64,000 nt of DNA, from positions 16,097,966 to 16,161,965 of the forward strand of contig JABAKD010000025.1 of assembly GCA_012845835.1 (NCBI GenBank). Reading direction: 5' to 3'. A program made the translations under genes and the position numbers. The number at the start of each line of letters is the position of its first letter. Position 1 is the stretch's first letter. Shown here in pieces: positions 52,935 through 63,019 of the stretch. Below the pieces are notes generated by a model. It ran no database searches and was not told the DNA's origin. It saw only the letters and a program-made list of their open reading frames with translations. This DNA comes from Undaria pinnatifida. Its lineage: Eukaryota > Sar > Phaeophyceae > Laminariales > Alariaceae.

Positions 52935-53205
52935 CTTCTGGACATAAATTGTCAAGCCGTGGTCACAGGTGTCGTCCTTCCTTTCCCCCCCCCTGTTATT
53001 GCCTTCATTGTTTTTGGTTCATAGAGTTCAGCACCCACTGATCGTTGATATTTCGTCGAGTGTTGCTATCTCACGCTCTCGCGCATTCCGCAAGTCAATG
53101 AGTGCGCAAGACAAAAAATTGTACGAGTACGCACTCGGGGGAATTTAAACTCTTGAAGCTGACCTACACCAGGCTCGAGGATATAACCTGACACGCCACC
53201 GGGGC
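52935..53205 (-). repeat. tRNA-headed SINE-like repeat, copy 2
   Basis: On the minus strand it starts GCCCCGGTGGCGTGTCAGG (A-box-like TGGCGTGTCAGG), passes GAGCCTGGTGTAGGTC like a long variable arm, then a worn B box GTTTAAATTCC (~53151-53141), and the shared body TTGCGGAATGCGCGAGAG ... CACCTGTGACCACGGCTTG. Confidence 0.65.
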
Positions 53206-53260
53206 AGTGATATAGAGCCGGTCGCCCCGGTGGTCTAGTGGGGTTACGTTCGAATACTAC
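53196..53260. repeat. head-to-head tRNA-like starts
   Basis: CCACCGGGGC (53196-53205) faces GCCCCGGTGG (53224-53233), 18 bases apart. On the plus strand GGTGGTCTAGTGG matches the 5' end and A box of Glu/Asp-type tRNAs and GTTCGAAT follows too close for a real tRNA. Confidence 0.65.
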
Positions 53261-53645
53261 TACTAATAATACTAGCGTTGGTCATTGAGTTAAATAGCCA
53301 CCGGTGTTTTGTTTTGGCTTTATTTATTTGCAGAAATATATGGGGAAAAAAGGATCAACTAACTAACTGCTGAAATCGCCTAGCAGCGTGGGTAGGTACA
53401 AATCGACGCGAGTCGACGAGGGAAGACAATGCTGAATTCTTCTCGAGAAAAAAATTAGGGCAGGTGCCGGAGTGGGAAGGGGGGAGGGGAGCCCGCTATA
53501 TGACCCCGGATCTAAGTTACACTACTGCATTGGGAGAGCGAGAGTAATGGGAGCATCACAATAAATGGGATGGGGGAAAGAAAAGAAGTGAGGTGTATTA
53601 CTGCTGCTGTAATAATACGATACCCAAGCAAGGGTCTATCGATCG
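53261..53645. other. non-coding stretch
   Basis: Nothing recognised. Confidence 0.45.
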
Positions 53646-55045
53646 ATGACGTCGGGGTGTCGAGGACGCACCCTATTTCAGGAGATACGACCGGGAGCTG
53701 GTTTTGAAACCGGCGATTTCGTCAAAGAAAAGTTGGGGGGGGCTACCGTAGGAAGATTCATACTGTACCGACTACATCGCTTGCCTCCCAGAAAAGTACA
53801 CCACGTGCATATTACACGTAGTACATATCACTATTTATAGACATTACGTCAGACTCAAGTCAATTGGAAAAAACAAAGAACAGAAAAGAAAAGAAACCAA
53901 AAGAAACCAAAAGAAAAGAAAAGTAAGCGAAAGAGGAAAAGAAAATAATAGAAAATAATAAAATATGAAAGACAAGAAGAGAGGAAGCAAGGAAAGGAAG
54001 GCAAAACACCATAATACCATTAATGGGGCAGGCCCTCGGAACTGACTGAACACTGCATTGGGCTCATAATAAAGGGTATCAAGTGAATAATGGCACTGGG
54101 AGGAGAGCGCAACAAGGCGAAGAAGTCAGGGCGGCCTTACGCTAACTTGTGACGGCCATTGGACGGCCAACAAATTTGAAGACGATGATGGCCAGACCCA
54201 GACTTCAGTCTCTCTCTTGAGCAGGATGCCCCCTCTTCCCCCTTCCCCCCTCCCACACCCCCCCCCCCTCCCCCTCCCACACCCCCCTTCCCCCTCCCAC
54301 ACCCCCCCCTCCCACCCCCCTCCCCCCGACGCCCCCCTCCCCTCGGCCGCTTAGAGATGCCGACTGTGGATGGCGCTGCCGCGACCTTTGCGTGTCGCTC
54401 TACTTTGCATCACTCCGCGTCATGGCATTCCAAACGAAAGCCTCTGCTCCCTCCTCACCCGTCGAAACCATCATCCGGCAATTTGTGCAACCTTTCGCCC
54501 CGCTTCAAACTCCATTCCAAAGGCCAATATTTCCTTCTTCAGGTGCACCATCCTGTCCTTTTCTGGCCCCACTGAGTAACCCTTACCCCAAACAAGCTCC
54601 CCAAACATCACCTTCTGCGGCAGACGCCCCTCCCCCATATGTGCTACGAATCCCGTAAACAATATCTTCCGTTTGCGCACAATCGCCTCTATGCTCTCGG
54701 AACCTGCCATGGCAAATGCGTCGGTGTACGATAGGGTGTGGTCGTCGCGCTTCCGTTTCCGCCATCCGAGGCATCGGAGGAGCATGGAGTAGTGAACCCG
54801 TCGTAGCCTGTCATAGTCAGGCTTGTTTGGGCTCCACGCCATGCAACCGTAGAGTAGTAGCAGTGTCTCGATCAACTCGGCTTTCAGCAACCGCACCTTC
54901 AACCGTAAGCGCACTCCTTGGAGATCATAGATTCCCCTCATGTACCGCCGGAATTACGCCCAGGCCCTCTGAACACGCAACGCTGTCTCGATGCTGAGTT
55001 CTCTGTCTGCGCTGATAGCCCCGCCCAAGTACACAAACTCCATCG
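53646..55045 (-). mobile_element. LINE 3' end, copy 1
   Basis: The end of a non-LTR retrotransposon ORF (54470-55045, minus strand) followed by a 3' UTR that is shared with the copy at 59.7-61.1 kb: the C tract 54236-54345 on the plus strand, ACGATGATGGCCAGACCC, CTTACGCTA-CTTGTGACGGCCATTGGA, GCATTGGGCT, and an A/G-rich tract (53870-54000) next to CGTAGTAC-TATCACTA. No RT catalytic core is left in this fragment. Confidence 0.75.
54471..55045 (-). pseudogene. LINE ORF2 C-terminal region, copy 1
   Basis: From MEFVYLGGAISADRELSI at 55045 one TAA (near 54956) interrupts, then YMRGIYDLQGVRLRLKV continues to 54471. Blocks such as LLYGCMAWSPNKPDYDRLRRVH and LLRCLGWRKRKRDDHTLSY are the thumb/connection region that follows the RT core in LINE ORF2 proteins (pattern: structure-language LLYG-W...L...H...LR...W..R). 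The remaining piece FGELVWGKGYSVGPEKDR lies near the C-terminus. The family is recognised by this pattern only; the clade is not assigned. Confidence 0.75.
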
Positions 55046-55176
55046 TTTATTTGTTGTTGTTGCTGTCTCACGTCAACTCTTGTCAAACCTCCAGAGTCCG
55101 TGGTCACACAGAGGTATAGGAGCCCTAGGAAGATCTGAAAAAACACATTAAATTATAATTCGTCCGGGAAATACTA
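55046..55176. other. spacer between LINE end and pogo-like element
   Basis: Short non-coding stretch; the pogo-like element begins right after TA at 55175. Confidence 0.4.
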
Positions 55177-55201
55177 CAGTGGGGGTCCCTCTATAGTGCG
55201 G
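55177..55201 (+). repeat. left terminal inverted repeat
   Basis: Starts CAGTGGGGGTCC; pairs with 57015-57039 except the second base. Confidence 0.9.
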
Positions 55202-56038
55202 GTATGTGCCATGCAATTTCGCCTGCACTATAGGGGGCACCCGCACTATATAAATAAGCGTCTAACTAGTGCGCATACCCGCACTATTGGGGTTCTCAGA
55301 ATCCCCAACAGTGCGGGTATGCGAACTATTCGCGATATCACTAGAATAAAGAGTCGGATGTAGGCAACAACGACGGTTATGAAGGTGGCACTGTAGTGTA
55401 TGCAACCAGTCAGGGGTTGAATAGATATCAGTGCCGCCACGCGGATAGAAGCCCGAGGCCGCTCAGCAGTTGGAAGAGAACATGCAGGTTGGTGCAAATA
55501 CAGCTGTGCAGAACTGATGTACTGCTGTGCAGCGGTGAAAACCAAATCCTGGACAGCCGAGAGGATATTTGGTCCACGACATGTTACGCAATAAACGCTG
55601 AGTGTCCCAACAAGTGTGTCTGTGCACAGCCCGGTGGTTGTTGTTTCGTTATGCATCGACGGTTCCGTGGGCATTGGAAAAGCAATCACAAGGGAACACC
55701 CTACAATGAAAGCTACAGAACATTATCCAAGAGCATTCCAAAAGCAAACAGGTGAGTCCACGTACACAAAGAAACACCTTTTCAACAAAACCCAGACACC
55801 CACAAAGAAAAAGCAGGGGGAAACACGTTCAACAAAAAGAACACAAGCACAATAAGGACCCAAGCTAATGTCCTTCCCGCACGCTGTCCCTCAGTTTCTC
55901 GAAGAACACCCCACACTACACAATGCCACCCACGTTATTGGGGTTGGCTTGAAATTATTACGAAAAAAAAACAAAGAAGTAAACCCTAACCAAAAGCGAC
56001 TAATTCAAAACATGTGCAGCAAAACGGCCCTCATTGAT

Positions 56039-56734
56039 CTACGAGTCAAAATACGCCCGGACATCAGTCTGGCGAGATGGCTTCGATGCATGTGCTTCGA
56101 TCATCAGCATCCGTGCCCTCTTGAACAAGTAGCTGGTCTCGCCCAAACCACACCCTGCCGAGTAGTTTTCTAGGGGGCCGAAGTGTTTGGAAAGTTCCGC
56201 GTAAGGCGGTGGCTCAGCACGCCCGCCTCCGATGTTTCCGTCCTCGTCATCCTCCTCCTCGTCCTCCTCGCTGTCCGAAGACTCCCACCCCTCCACCGAC
56301 AAGCCCTTCAAGGCCGCCGTCACGCCATCCGCCTCATCCAACCGCTGCGCCTCGACAACATCCTTCTGGTCTTCGATTGATGCCCACGTCTGAGCCGATT
56401 GATGGAAGTCTGAGAGAACCGATCTCTGGTCCAGACTCAACCTTGTGCGTGGTGCACTTCGGTCCGCCTTTTTGCCCCCCGCCGCTTGCGTGCGTTTTGG
56501 GATGCAGCCCGCTTTTTGCGCCTTGCGCTTGCCCGTGGCAGCCGTAGCGGCTTGTTGAGAGTGCAAGCACGTATGACAGATGCAATTAATTTCACTCTCG
56601 CCTTCCTCCTCCACCTCGCCGCATATGCCGTGCAGTCTGCCGCCGCATCCTCCTCGGCATTGGTGCCCGTCGGGGGTCGGGGGCTTTAGGTGTGCAGGTA
56701 GGTGCTGAGATGGCAGAGTTCGCCTGCTGCACAT
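56039..56734 (-). CDS. transposase C-terminal-like protein with zinc cluster and PIP-box-like tail
   Basis: 231 codons from ATG 56734 to the stop at 56039. A cysteine/histidine cluster (C26, C30, H35, C38, C51, C53, C56, H58) looks like a zinc-binding domain, followed by a basic Lys/Arg/Ala linker, an acidic stretch (152-165) and a C-terminal LFKRARMLMIEAHASKPSRQ then QTDVRAYF (222-229). The last motif fits Q-x-x-hydrophobic-x-x-aromatic-aromatic, a PCNA-interacting peptide; pogo transposase is known to carry a PCNA-binding motif. The frame lies inside the 55177-57039 element and has no DDE catalytic core, so it appears to be the tail of a transposase ORF truncated by internal deletion. Zinc clusters like this at the ends of transposases are common, but the identity is inferred from context. 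Confidence 0.5.
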   Translation of the reverse strand: MCSRRTLPSQHLPAHLKPPTPDGHQCRGGCGGRLHGICGEVEEEGESEINCICHTCLHSQQAATAATGKRKAQKAGCIPKRTQAAGGKKADRSAPRTRLSLDQRSVLSDFHQSAQTWASIEDQKDVVEAQRLDEADGVTAALKGLSVEGWESSDSEEDEEEDDEDGNIGGGRAEPPPYAELSKHFGPLENYSAGCGLGETSYLFKRARMLMIEAHASKPSRQTDVRAYFDS

Positions 56735-57014
56735 GGCATCGTGTGCCTCTGCTGTTGCTGTTCTCGTGGCCAGTAGGGTATCCCGCTGCTATGCTACGGG
56801 TAGATTTGTGTATGTATGTCGGGAACTTGTCTGTGGATTTGACCGCGCATCTAGGCCGTTATGACGTCAGACCCGCACTATAGAGGGTTCTGAGAGCGAA
56901 CAAACCCGCACTATACAGGCGTGCCTCGAATAATGCGGCACCCGCACTATTGAGGGGTCTAAGTTGTGCCAAGCGGTTTCACCCATATTGTACCGGCCAC
57001 CCGCACTATATAAA

Positions 57015-57039
57015 CCGCACTATAGAGGGACCCCCACCG
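57015..57039 (-). repeat. right terminal inverted repeat
   Basis: Ends GGGACCCCCACCG; mirror of the left end. Confidence 0.9.
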
Positions 57040-57984
57040 CACGCTTTTTTCCCACCTGAAACGCACAATACGATGAAGGTGCACGAGTGAAATGATCCAA
57101 TGTGCAAACTAAACTCACATGACCGCGGGTATCCACTCCAGTACAGAATCATAGAGTTCACCCGTTCCCAAAACTAACCAACTCGCGGCTACAAACTACA
57201 GCGGTTGGGCTGCCTGCACCGTACGAACCGCACGGTAATCGTAATCGTGGGCACAGACGAACGCACTTGCTATCTGGAGTGCTGTCAGAGTGACGACCGC
57301 GGGCATGCAGCAAGAAAGAGCAATCGAACGAAAAACCACTTGACTTAGCAAACATCAATGATCGTCACGTCTTCCCGAGTTATCTCACAGGTCTCAGCGC
57401 AGCTACGACGCCCGTGCCTGAAACTTGCGGGGGAAGTGTTCCCCGTGAAGGGTATACCACTTTACTACCAACTCTACAAAAATCAGTGACGAAGGTAACA
57501 TGTTGCACTACTGCCTGTTAAAAGAAACAGAAAAAAGACGATCGCTGCTCTCGTGATGATGGTGTGCGTGCGTGCCGTGGGTTTCCGTGCGCCATCCTCC
57601 TGCTGCGGTTCTCCTTGGCCGCTTCATCGCCTTAGATCACTCGGCCCGCTCCTTCGCACTTGCTCTGGTTGGCAACTCAACTCCAGTAGTCGGTTTCCCT
57701 TCTCCTCCGTCTAAAAAAACAAAATGCTCCTCGCAGCGTGCGGTGCTGATCTGAAAAACAGAAGTTCTCTTTCAGGGAGAGTTCAATCCGTCTCTTCTCC
57801 GCCCGTCGACGCTCATTCGACCTCCTCCTTCGTCGTCGAATCCAGACTCCTGCCGACGCGGTTCCCTCCACGAAAACCGAGATTCCGGCCTAGTCGCTCG
57901 TGGTGGCCCCTGTCTCCTGTTTGTATACCTGGCCGGCTGCATTGATGGTGTACACACTTTTTCTTTCACAGACATCTACTCTCC
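57040..57984. other. non-coding stretch
   Basis: No supported gene. Short open frames overlap on both strands (e.g. 57572-57754 plus and 57677-57871 minus) with no recognisable domains. Confidence 0.4.
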
Positions 57985-58262
57985 AACAAGCTGTGGCCAC
58001 ATGTGTCGTCCCTTCTCCCCCTCGGTTCTTGCCTTCAAAGTTTATTGCGCATAGGGTTCAACAATCCCACTGCTCGTCGATTTTTCATCGAGTGCTGCTA
58101 AACTCACGCTCTCGCGCTTTCCGCAAGTCAATTTGTGCACAAGAAAAAGTCACCACGAATTTGAACGAGTATGCACTCCGGGGAATTCGAACTCACGAAA
58201 CTGGCCTATACCAGGCTCGCGAGGATAACCTGACACGACACCCCCACCGGATCGATTGGCTT
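57985..58262 (-). repeat. tRNA-headed SINE-like repeat, copy 3
   Basis: On the minus strand: GGTGGGGGTGTCGTGTCAGG, GCGAGCCTGGTATAGGCC (long-arm-like), GTGAGTTCGAATTCCCCGG with the B box GTTCGAATTCC at 58192-58182, then the body with TTGCGGAAAGCGCGAGAG and ACACATGTGGCCACAGCTTG. The long arm suggests a Ser/Leu-type tRNA source. Confidence 0.7.
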
Positions 58263-58394
58263 ATAAGATACCAACAGAGCTAAATTATCGCAAGTATGAT
58301 ATGAAATAACTGATGCGTATAATATCATATAAAAAAAAACGAACTTTGAAAATGGCCGATTTGAATTATTCTAGATTTTAAAATTTCGTCAAAA

Positions 58395-58475
58395 AAACTT
58401 GAAATTTTGCTAGCAAACGACCGCCGTGGTTCATCCATTTCACATTTAAGGTTCGAATCTCGGCTGGTGCGCAAA
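58395..58475 (+). repeat. tRNA-like sequence just upstream of an R1 copy
   Basis: AAGGTTCGAATCTCGGC at 58449-58465 is a good B box; ACCGCCGTGGTTCATCC about 25 bases before it is only roughly A-box-like. Whether it belongs to R1 is unclear, since the 61.3-kb copy lacks it. Confidence 0.4.
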
Positions 58476-58479
58476 TATC

Positions 58480-59185
58480 GAAATGCCACATTCCGCCCCC
58501 CTCCCCCCCCCCCCCCCTTTTTTTTCCTTTTCCCCGCTCCCTCTTATTCAAACGCCCCACCCAAAATCTAAATATGCCAGAGTAGTACGTAAACACTACC
58601 AGGCAGTTGATGTCACCTTCATTGTCTTTCTAGCCATCCATGCCGTAGCTTCAATGAATCACCCCCCCCTCCCCGCCGCCCCAAACGCCCCCTCCTTCCC
58701 TACCACCCGCACCCTCGCGTAGACCTAGCCCCGCATGTATCGCAAGTCCCTACATCTATGCAACCTAAAACTGTTGGAAATCCCGTCCACCCCTCCCTCA
58801 AACCCCCTCCCACCCCTTCGAACACTCCGCCCTCTCCTCACTGGTTGTACGACTTACAGGATACACTTGATAAACTGATGCATTTCCTTCCACACAGCTG
58901 TCGGAGTTTGTCCCCCTCAGAAACGGGTTTTATAGTTTCCGCGCACAGACTGACTAACATCACCCTGTTGACCCTGATATCTACACTGTAGTTCCAAGGG
59001 AAGTCGCCGACCTACCCTATCCTCAATGAGGACACACACCCAGTAATACGCGCGATCGGAGTATCCCACACAGCTAGCTTGCAAAGATGAGTTGCGACAA
59101 AATCTTCGATCTCGCAGCTGGAGTGTAATTGTTTTCATATAATACTTCGATCTCACAGCTGGAGTGTATTTTAATTTTTATAATA
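58480..59185 (+). repeat. R1 short retroposon copy
   Basis: Starts at C and T tracts (58498-58530), then AAACGCCCCACC, CCACCCGCACC-TCGCGTAGACCTAGC, ACATCTATGC-ACCTAAA, AACACTCCGCCCTC, GATAAACTGATGCATTTCCTTCCAC, TTTGTCCCCCTCAGAAACGG, GTCGCCGACCTA, and ends with the hairpin module (59061-59124) and GGAGTGTAATT. The tail (CTTCGATCTCACAGCTGGAG, 59145-59185) is duplicated. Confidence 0.8.
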
Positions 59186-59394
59186 CATCGTACAAAATTT
59201 GTGCTGCAAAGGTCGCCTTCTTGTTCCACAAAAACCCTCGATCTCACATTTTTTGGTGTCTCCAGAGATCCCGTGCTTTCATGGTTTGGGCGCCATCGTC
59301 GCAGCCGCCTGCTGGGCTGTCAAGGCGGTTTGGCTAAAATGACAGCATTGACAGCCTCTCTCTGTCAAAGCTACATGTATTATAAAAATAAAAA
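59186..59394. other. spacer between R1 copies
   Basis: No gene seen. Confidence 0.4.
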
Positions 59395-59575
59395 TATACT
59401 CCAGCTGTGAGATCGAAGATTTTGTCGAAACTCATCTTTGCAAGCTGTGTATGATACTCCGATCGCGCGAATTACGGGTTGTTTGTCCTCATGAAGGATG
59501 TAATAGGTCGGCGACTCTATTTGCAACTACATTGTAGCTATGAGCGTCAACAGGGTGATTATATATAGTATATAG
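59395..59575 (-). repeat. R1 3' fragment (inverted)
   Basis: Begins with the AT tail and hairpin module (59458-59402 on the minus strand), then ATTACGGGTTG, TCCTCATGAAGGATG, GGTCGGCGACTC and TGTAGCTATGAGCGTCAACAGG, where it stops. Confidence 0.75.
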
Positions 59576-59745
59576 ACTATACTACCAACCTTGTTGTTGT
59601 TGAATCAAGTCTGTGGTCACCGGACACGCTCCAGTCACTCTGAAGGTGACGAATAACCCAGGGAAAAAACACAGACGAACCAAAGGTGGTACACGCATAT
59701 ATCACAGCTGACGCAATTCATGCCTCCACCAGGAACATGTAAAAA

Positions 59746-61116
59746 GTGAAATCAGGAGTCAGCCTACGATGTGCCAGGTCCATACTGGTGCATACGTCTC
59801 ACTTCTTCGCGCCTGGAAAAACCGAGTTATTCCGCTTGCCACCCAAGGAAGACTACCACGTTTATATTGCACGTAGTACTTATCACTACGAACACGCACG
59901 GCAGACACACAAGTCAATTAATTGGAAAAAAGAAACAAAAGAACAGAAACGAAGATAAAGAAAAGAAAAGACAAGAAAGCGAAAACCAAAAAGCGAAAAA
60001 CGAAAAAGGTAAGGACCGAAAAGAAGAGACAAGAAATAGCAAGAAAAGAGAAGAAGACCTGAAGAGGAAGCAAGGAAGAAAAAGAGGATAATACCTGGTA
60101 AATGTCATACTAGCAGACCCTCGGAACTGACTAAAGACGCATTGGGCTTATTGTAGAGGGTGTCAAGTGCATCATCAACCGCACGGTGGAGAGAACGCAA
60201 CAAGGTGAAGAAGTCTGGGCGGTCTTACGCTATCTTACGCTATCTTGTGACGGCCATTGGAATGCCCACAAATTTCAAGACGATGATGGCCAGACCCTGA
60301 CTTCAGTATCTTCTTGGGCAGGACGCCCTCTCCCCCCCCACCCCTTCCCCCCTTCACTCCTCCCCCCCCCTCCCTCCCCCCCTCCCCCCTCCCCCCCTCC
60401 CCTCTCCCCTTGGCTGCACAGAGATGCCGACGGTGGATGGCGCTGCCGCAGACTTTGCGTGTCGCTCTGCAGCTTTGCGTCTCTCCGCCTCATGGCAATT
60501 CCGCATGAACATTTCGGCGCCCTCCTCTACTCGTCGAAACCATCTGCCGGTGGCCTTCTGAGCAGCCTTCCGCCACCGTTCGAGTTTCAATCCAAAGACC
60601 GACATATCCCCCTTCAGATGAGCCAGCCGGTCCTTCTCTTGCTCCACTGAGTAGCCCGTACCCCCAACAAGCTCCCCAAACATCACCCTCTGTGGCAGAC
60701 GCCCCTCCGCCATACGTGCTTCGAATCCCGCAAACAATATCCTCCGTTTGCGCACTATCACCTCTATGCTCTCGGAAGCTGCCATGGTAAGCGCGTCGTC
60801 GTACGATAGGGTGTGGTTGTTGCGCTTCCGGGTCCGCCATCCAAGGCATCAGAGGAGCATGGAGCGGTGAACCCGTCGTAGCCTGTCATAGTCAGGCTTG
60901 TTCGGGCTCCACGTCATGCGACCGTAAAGCAATGTCTCGACCACCTCGGCTTTCAGCAACCGCACCTTCAACCGTAAGGGCACACCCGGGCGATCATAGA
61001 TTCCCATCTTCTACCGCTGGAAGCACGCCCAGGCTCTCTGAAGACGCCGCGTTACTTCAACAATGCTAAGGTCTCCGTCTGCGGTGATAGCCTCGCGCAA
61101 GTACACAAACTCGATT
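59746..61116 (-). mobile_element. LINE 3' end, copy 2
   Basis: Same layout as 53646-55045: ORF2 C-terminal region (60400-61116 minus), C tract (60328-60415), CGATGATGGCCAGACCCTGAC, CTTACGCTATCTTGTGACGG, GCATTGGGCTTAT, A/G-rich tract (59925-60090) and CACGTAGTACTTATCACTA. The two copies have diverged, so they are independent insertions or an old duplication. Confidence 0.75.
60400..61116 (-). pseudogene. LINE ORF2 C-terminal region, copy 2
   Basis: Reads IEFVYLREAITADGDLSI near 61116, then MGIYDRPGVPLRLKVRLLKAE, LLYGRMTWSPNKPDYDRLRR, CLGWRTRKRNNHTLSYDDAL, RILFAGFEARMAEGRLPQRV, and the tail HEAERRKAAERHAKSAAAPS that copy 1 lost to frameshifts. Broken by stops near 61015 and 60850 and frame changes near 60790. 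Confidence 0.75.
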
Positions 61117-61259
61117 GTGCGTGTAAAAAAAGCGTTTGTCTGTCAAGCGGTGAAACTGCTGTAGTCTGATGACATTTCATCTACACGACTTTTTATGATA
61201 TGTGATTATGTGTCATCAGCATTGGCTATTGGATAACATAGGATTTTTATATTATATGT

Positions 61260-62050
61260 GATCTAAACCTCTTGAAAGCCCTCCCCCCTCCCCACCCCCC
61301 CCCCCCCCCCCGCCTTTTTTTCCTCTTTTTTTTCCCTCGCTTTCTCTTGCTTAAACGCCCCACCTACTATCACAATCCATCCGCCAGAGTAATAAACACT
61401 TCCACGCCCTGGATATCGCCTCGTTATCGTTTCAGAGCCGTCCATGCCGCTGCTGCAATTCCCACCCACCCCCGCCCCCAACGCCCCCTCGTTCCCTACC
61501 ACCCGCACCATCGCCTAGACCTAGCACCACGCGTATAGCAAACCCCTACATCTATGCGACCTAAATCCCTCCCCCCCCGCCCCCGCCCGCCCCCCCGTCA
61601 CATTCCCCCCTCCTCCCCCACAAGAAATATTTATAGTTTCCACGCACAAATTGACCTGCACCACCCGTCCCCTGCCCCCCCTCCCCCCCTCCCGCCCCCC
61701 TTTTGATCGAAATCAGGCCCCCACGTCCTTCAAAACTCCGCCCTCCCCTCACCGGATATTCGACTTACAGGATTCACTCGATAAACTGATGCATTTCCTT
61801 CCACTGCTGTCAGATTTTGTCCCCCTCAGAAACGGATTTTATACTTCCCGCGCACAGAATGCCTAACATCACCCTGCTGAACCTGATAGCTACACTGCAG
61901 TTGCAAGGGGAGTCGCCGACCTATATCCTCAATGAGGACACACAACCCGTAATACGTGCGATCGGAGTATCACACACAGCTTGCAAAGATGAGTTTCGAC
62001 AAAATATTCGATCTCACAGCTGGAGTGTAATTAAATTTTCATAATAAAAT
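61260..62050 (+). repeat. R1 short retroposon, full-length copy
   Basis: ~790 bp from CTCCCCCCTCCCCACC and C/T tracts through AAACGCCCCACCTA, CACCATCGCCTAGACCTAGCACC, TTTTGATCGAAATCAGGCCCC, AAAACTCCGCCCTCCCCTCACCGG, GATGCATTTCCTTCCACTGC, CCGACCTATATCCTCAATGAGG to the hairpin module (61967-62026) and an AT tail. Confidence 0.8.
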
Positions 62051-62505
62051 ATAGTCTATCTATCCATCTATCTATATATAGTCTATACCTGGTATCTACT
62101 ATGCAGCCTGCAGCCTGTCTATATCATTTTTGAAGTAATGTTTGTCTTTTTGCTTGCTTGTTGTGTGTTGCGAGAACTTCTCGCCATTTGAATCTCGGGT
62201 TCGTTTGGGCGACGAACAGTTTGTTCGTTTGGTTTTTTCCAAAGCGGTAAGAAAACAAGCCGCCTGCCAGCAGGGATGGGTGGTGCCAAGTCTAGCTCTC
62301 GTGCATTTGATCGAAGTCACAGGCAGCAGCTTGAAAATATACCCCGTCCATGAGTCTCGAAGGAATCTCGTTCTCGAGACCTGAGCTTCGTTCTGGCGCA
62401 TGCTACGTAGTACGATGATACTGGCGAAGACGATGGTGTCGGTGGAGAACAGCCGATAATTTCATCACCATAGAAGAAGTATGATGATAGCATTTTTGTT
62501 CTGAA
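62051..62505. other. non-coding stretch
   Basis: No supported gene; starts with a short (TATC)n run. Confidence 0.4.
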
Positions 62506-62765
62506 ATGGTTCTGAATGGCGGGGCTCCCTTAACCCAAAATTAATTTTAAATCGTCGGAAAATAAATGCTCAACTGAAGTTTGTTTTTTATGTTGATTTT
62601 CGTTGTGTACCTCATCCGGGGTGGTGGCTGCTATGTTTTTCTCCAATCAAAACAGTTTGTGGATCTCTCGTGGGGTTAATTTTTAATAATTATGCTCCCA
62701 AATCGAAGAACCGCAGAAAAAAATTGGTGCACCTCCTCTATCTATCATCGTAGCATGGCTATTTT
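62506..62765 (+). repeat. copy of the dispersed module of 33.7-38.8 kb
   Basis: GAATGGCGGGGCTCCCTTAACC, AAATCGTCGGAAAATAAATG, TTCGTTGTGTAC, AGAAAAAAATTGGTGCACCT and ATCGTAGCATGGC; it lacks the minisatellite part. Confidence 0.7.
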
Positions 62766-63019
62766 GCTTCATTTCGAAATATACATTTATATCAGGTATA
62801 TTTCATCGAAATTCGCAACCTCCATAAATAATACTAAGAAGCCTTAATTCCACATCTACTATCTGGTATCATGTAAAACTATCCCCCCCGTGCTGTGATT
62901 GTAGCCACAGTTCTCTACAACCAACGGCGAGGATCAGCAACAATAATAATAGTACTGATGATGCAATCTAAAAATTGCGTCATCAGGAGCGAAGGTTGCA
63001 TGTATTACATATTACTATG
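62766..63019. other. non-coding spacer
   Basis: Nothing recognised. Confidence 0.4.

Larger units (their letters stand above)
55177..57039. mobile_element. pogo-like (Tc1/mariner superfamily) DNA transposon, deletion derivative
   Basis: 1863 bp with 25-bp terminal inverted repeats, CAGTGGGGGTCCCTCTATAG...CGG (55177-55201) and its mirror (57015-57039), one mismatch. TA precedes the left end; CA follows the right end, a worn TA duplication. CCCGCACTAT or its complement occurs at least nine times in the two subterminal regions (55177-55320 and 56870-57025). TIRs beginning CAG and TA target sites fit pogo/Tigger-type elements. It holds only a C-terminal transposase-like frame (56039-56734), so it is probably non-autonomous. 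hAT is less likely given the TA flank. Confidence 0.7.

Noticed and set aside
55868-56547. Plus-strand open frames opposite the transposase-like ORF
   Set aside because: Pro/Arg-rich shadows of the minus-strand frame, which alone has a coherent domain layout and a C-terminal motif.
61967-62026. Hammerhead ribozyme in the hairpin module
   Set aside because: GATGA, a TTCG-capped mini-stem and GAAA look suggestive, but the required CTGA start of the core is AAGA in all copies and the third stem with a cleavage triplet cannot be drawn.
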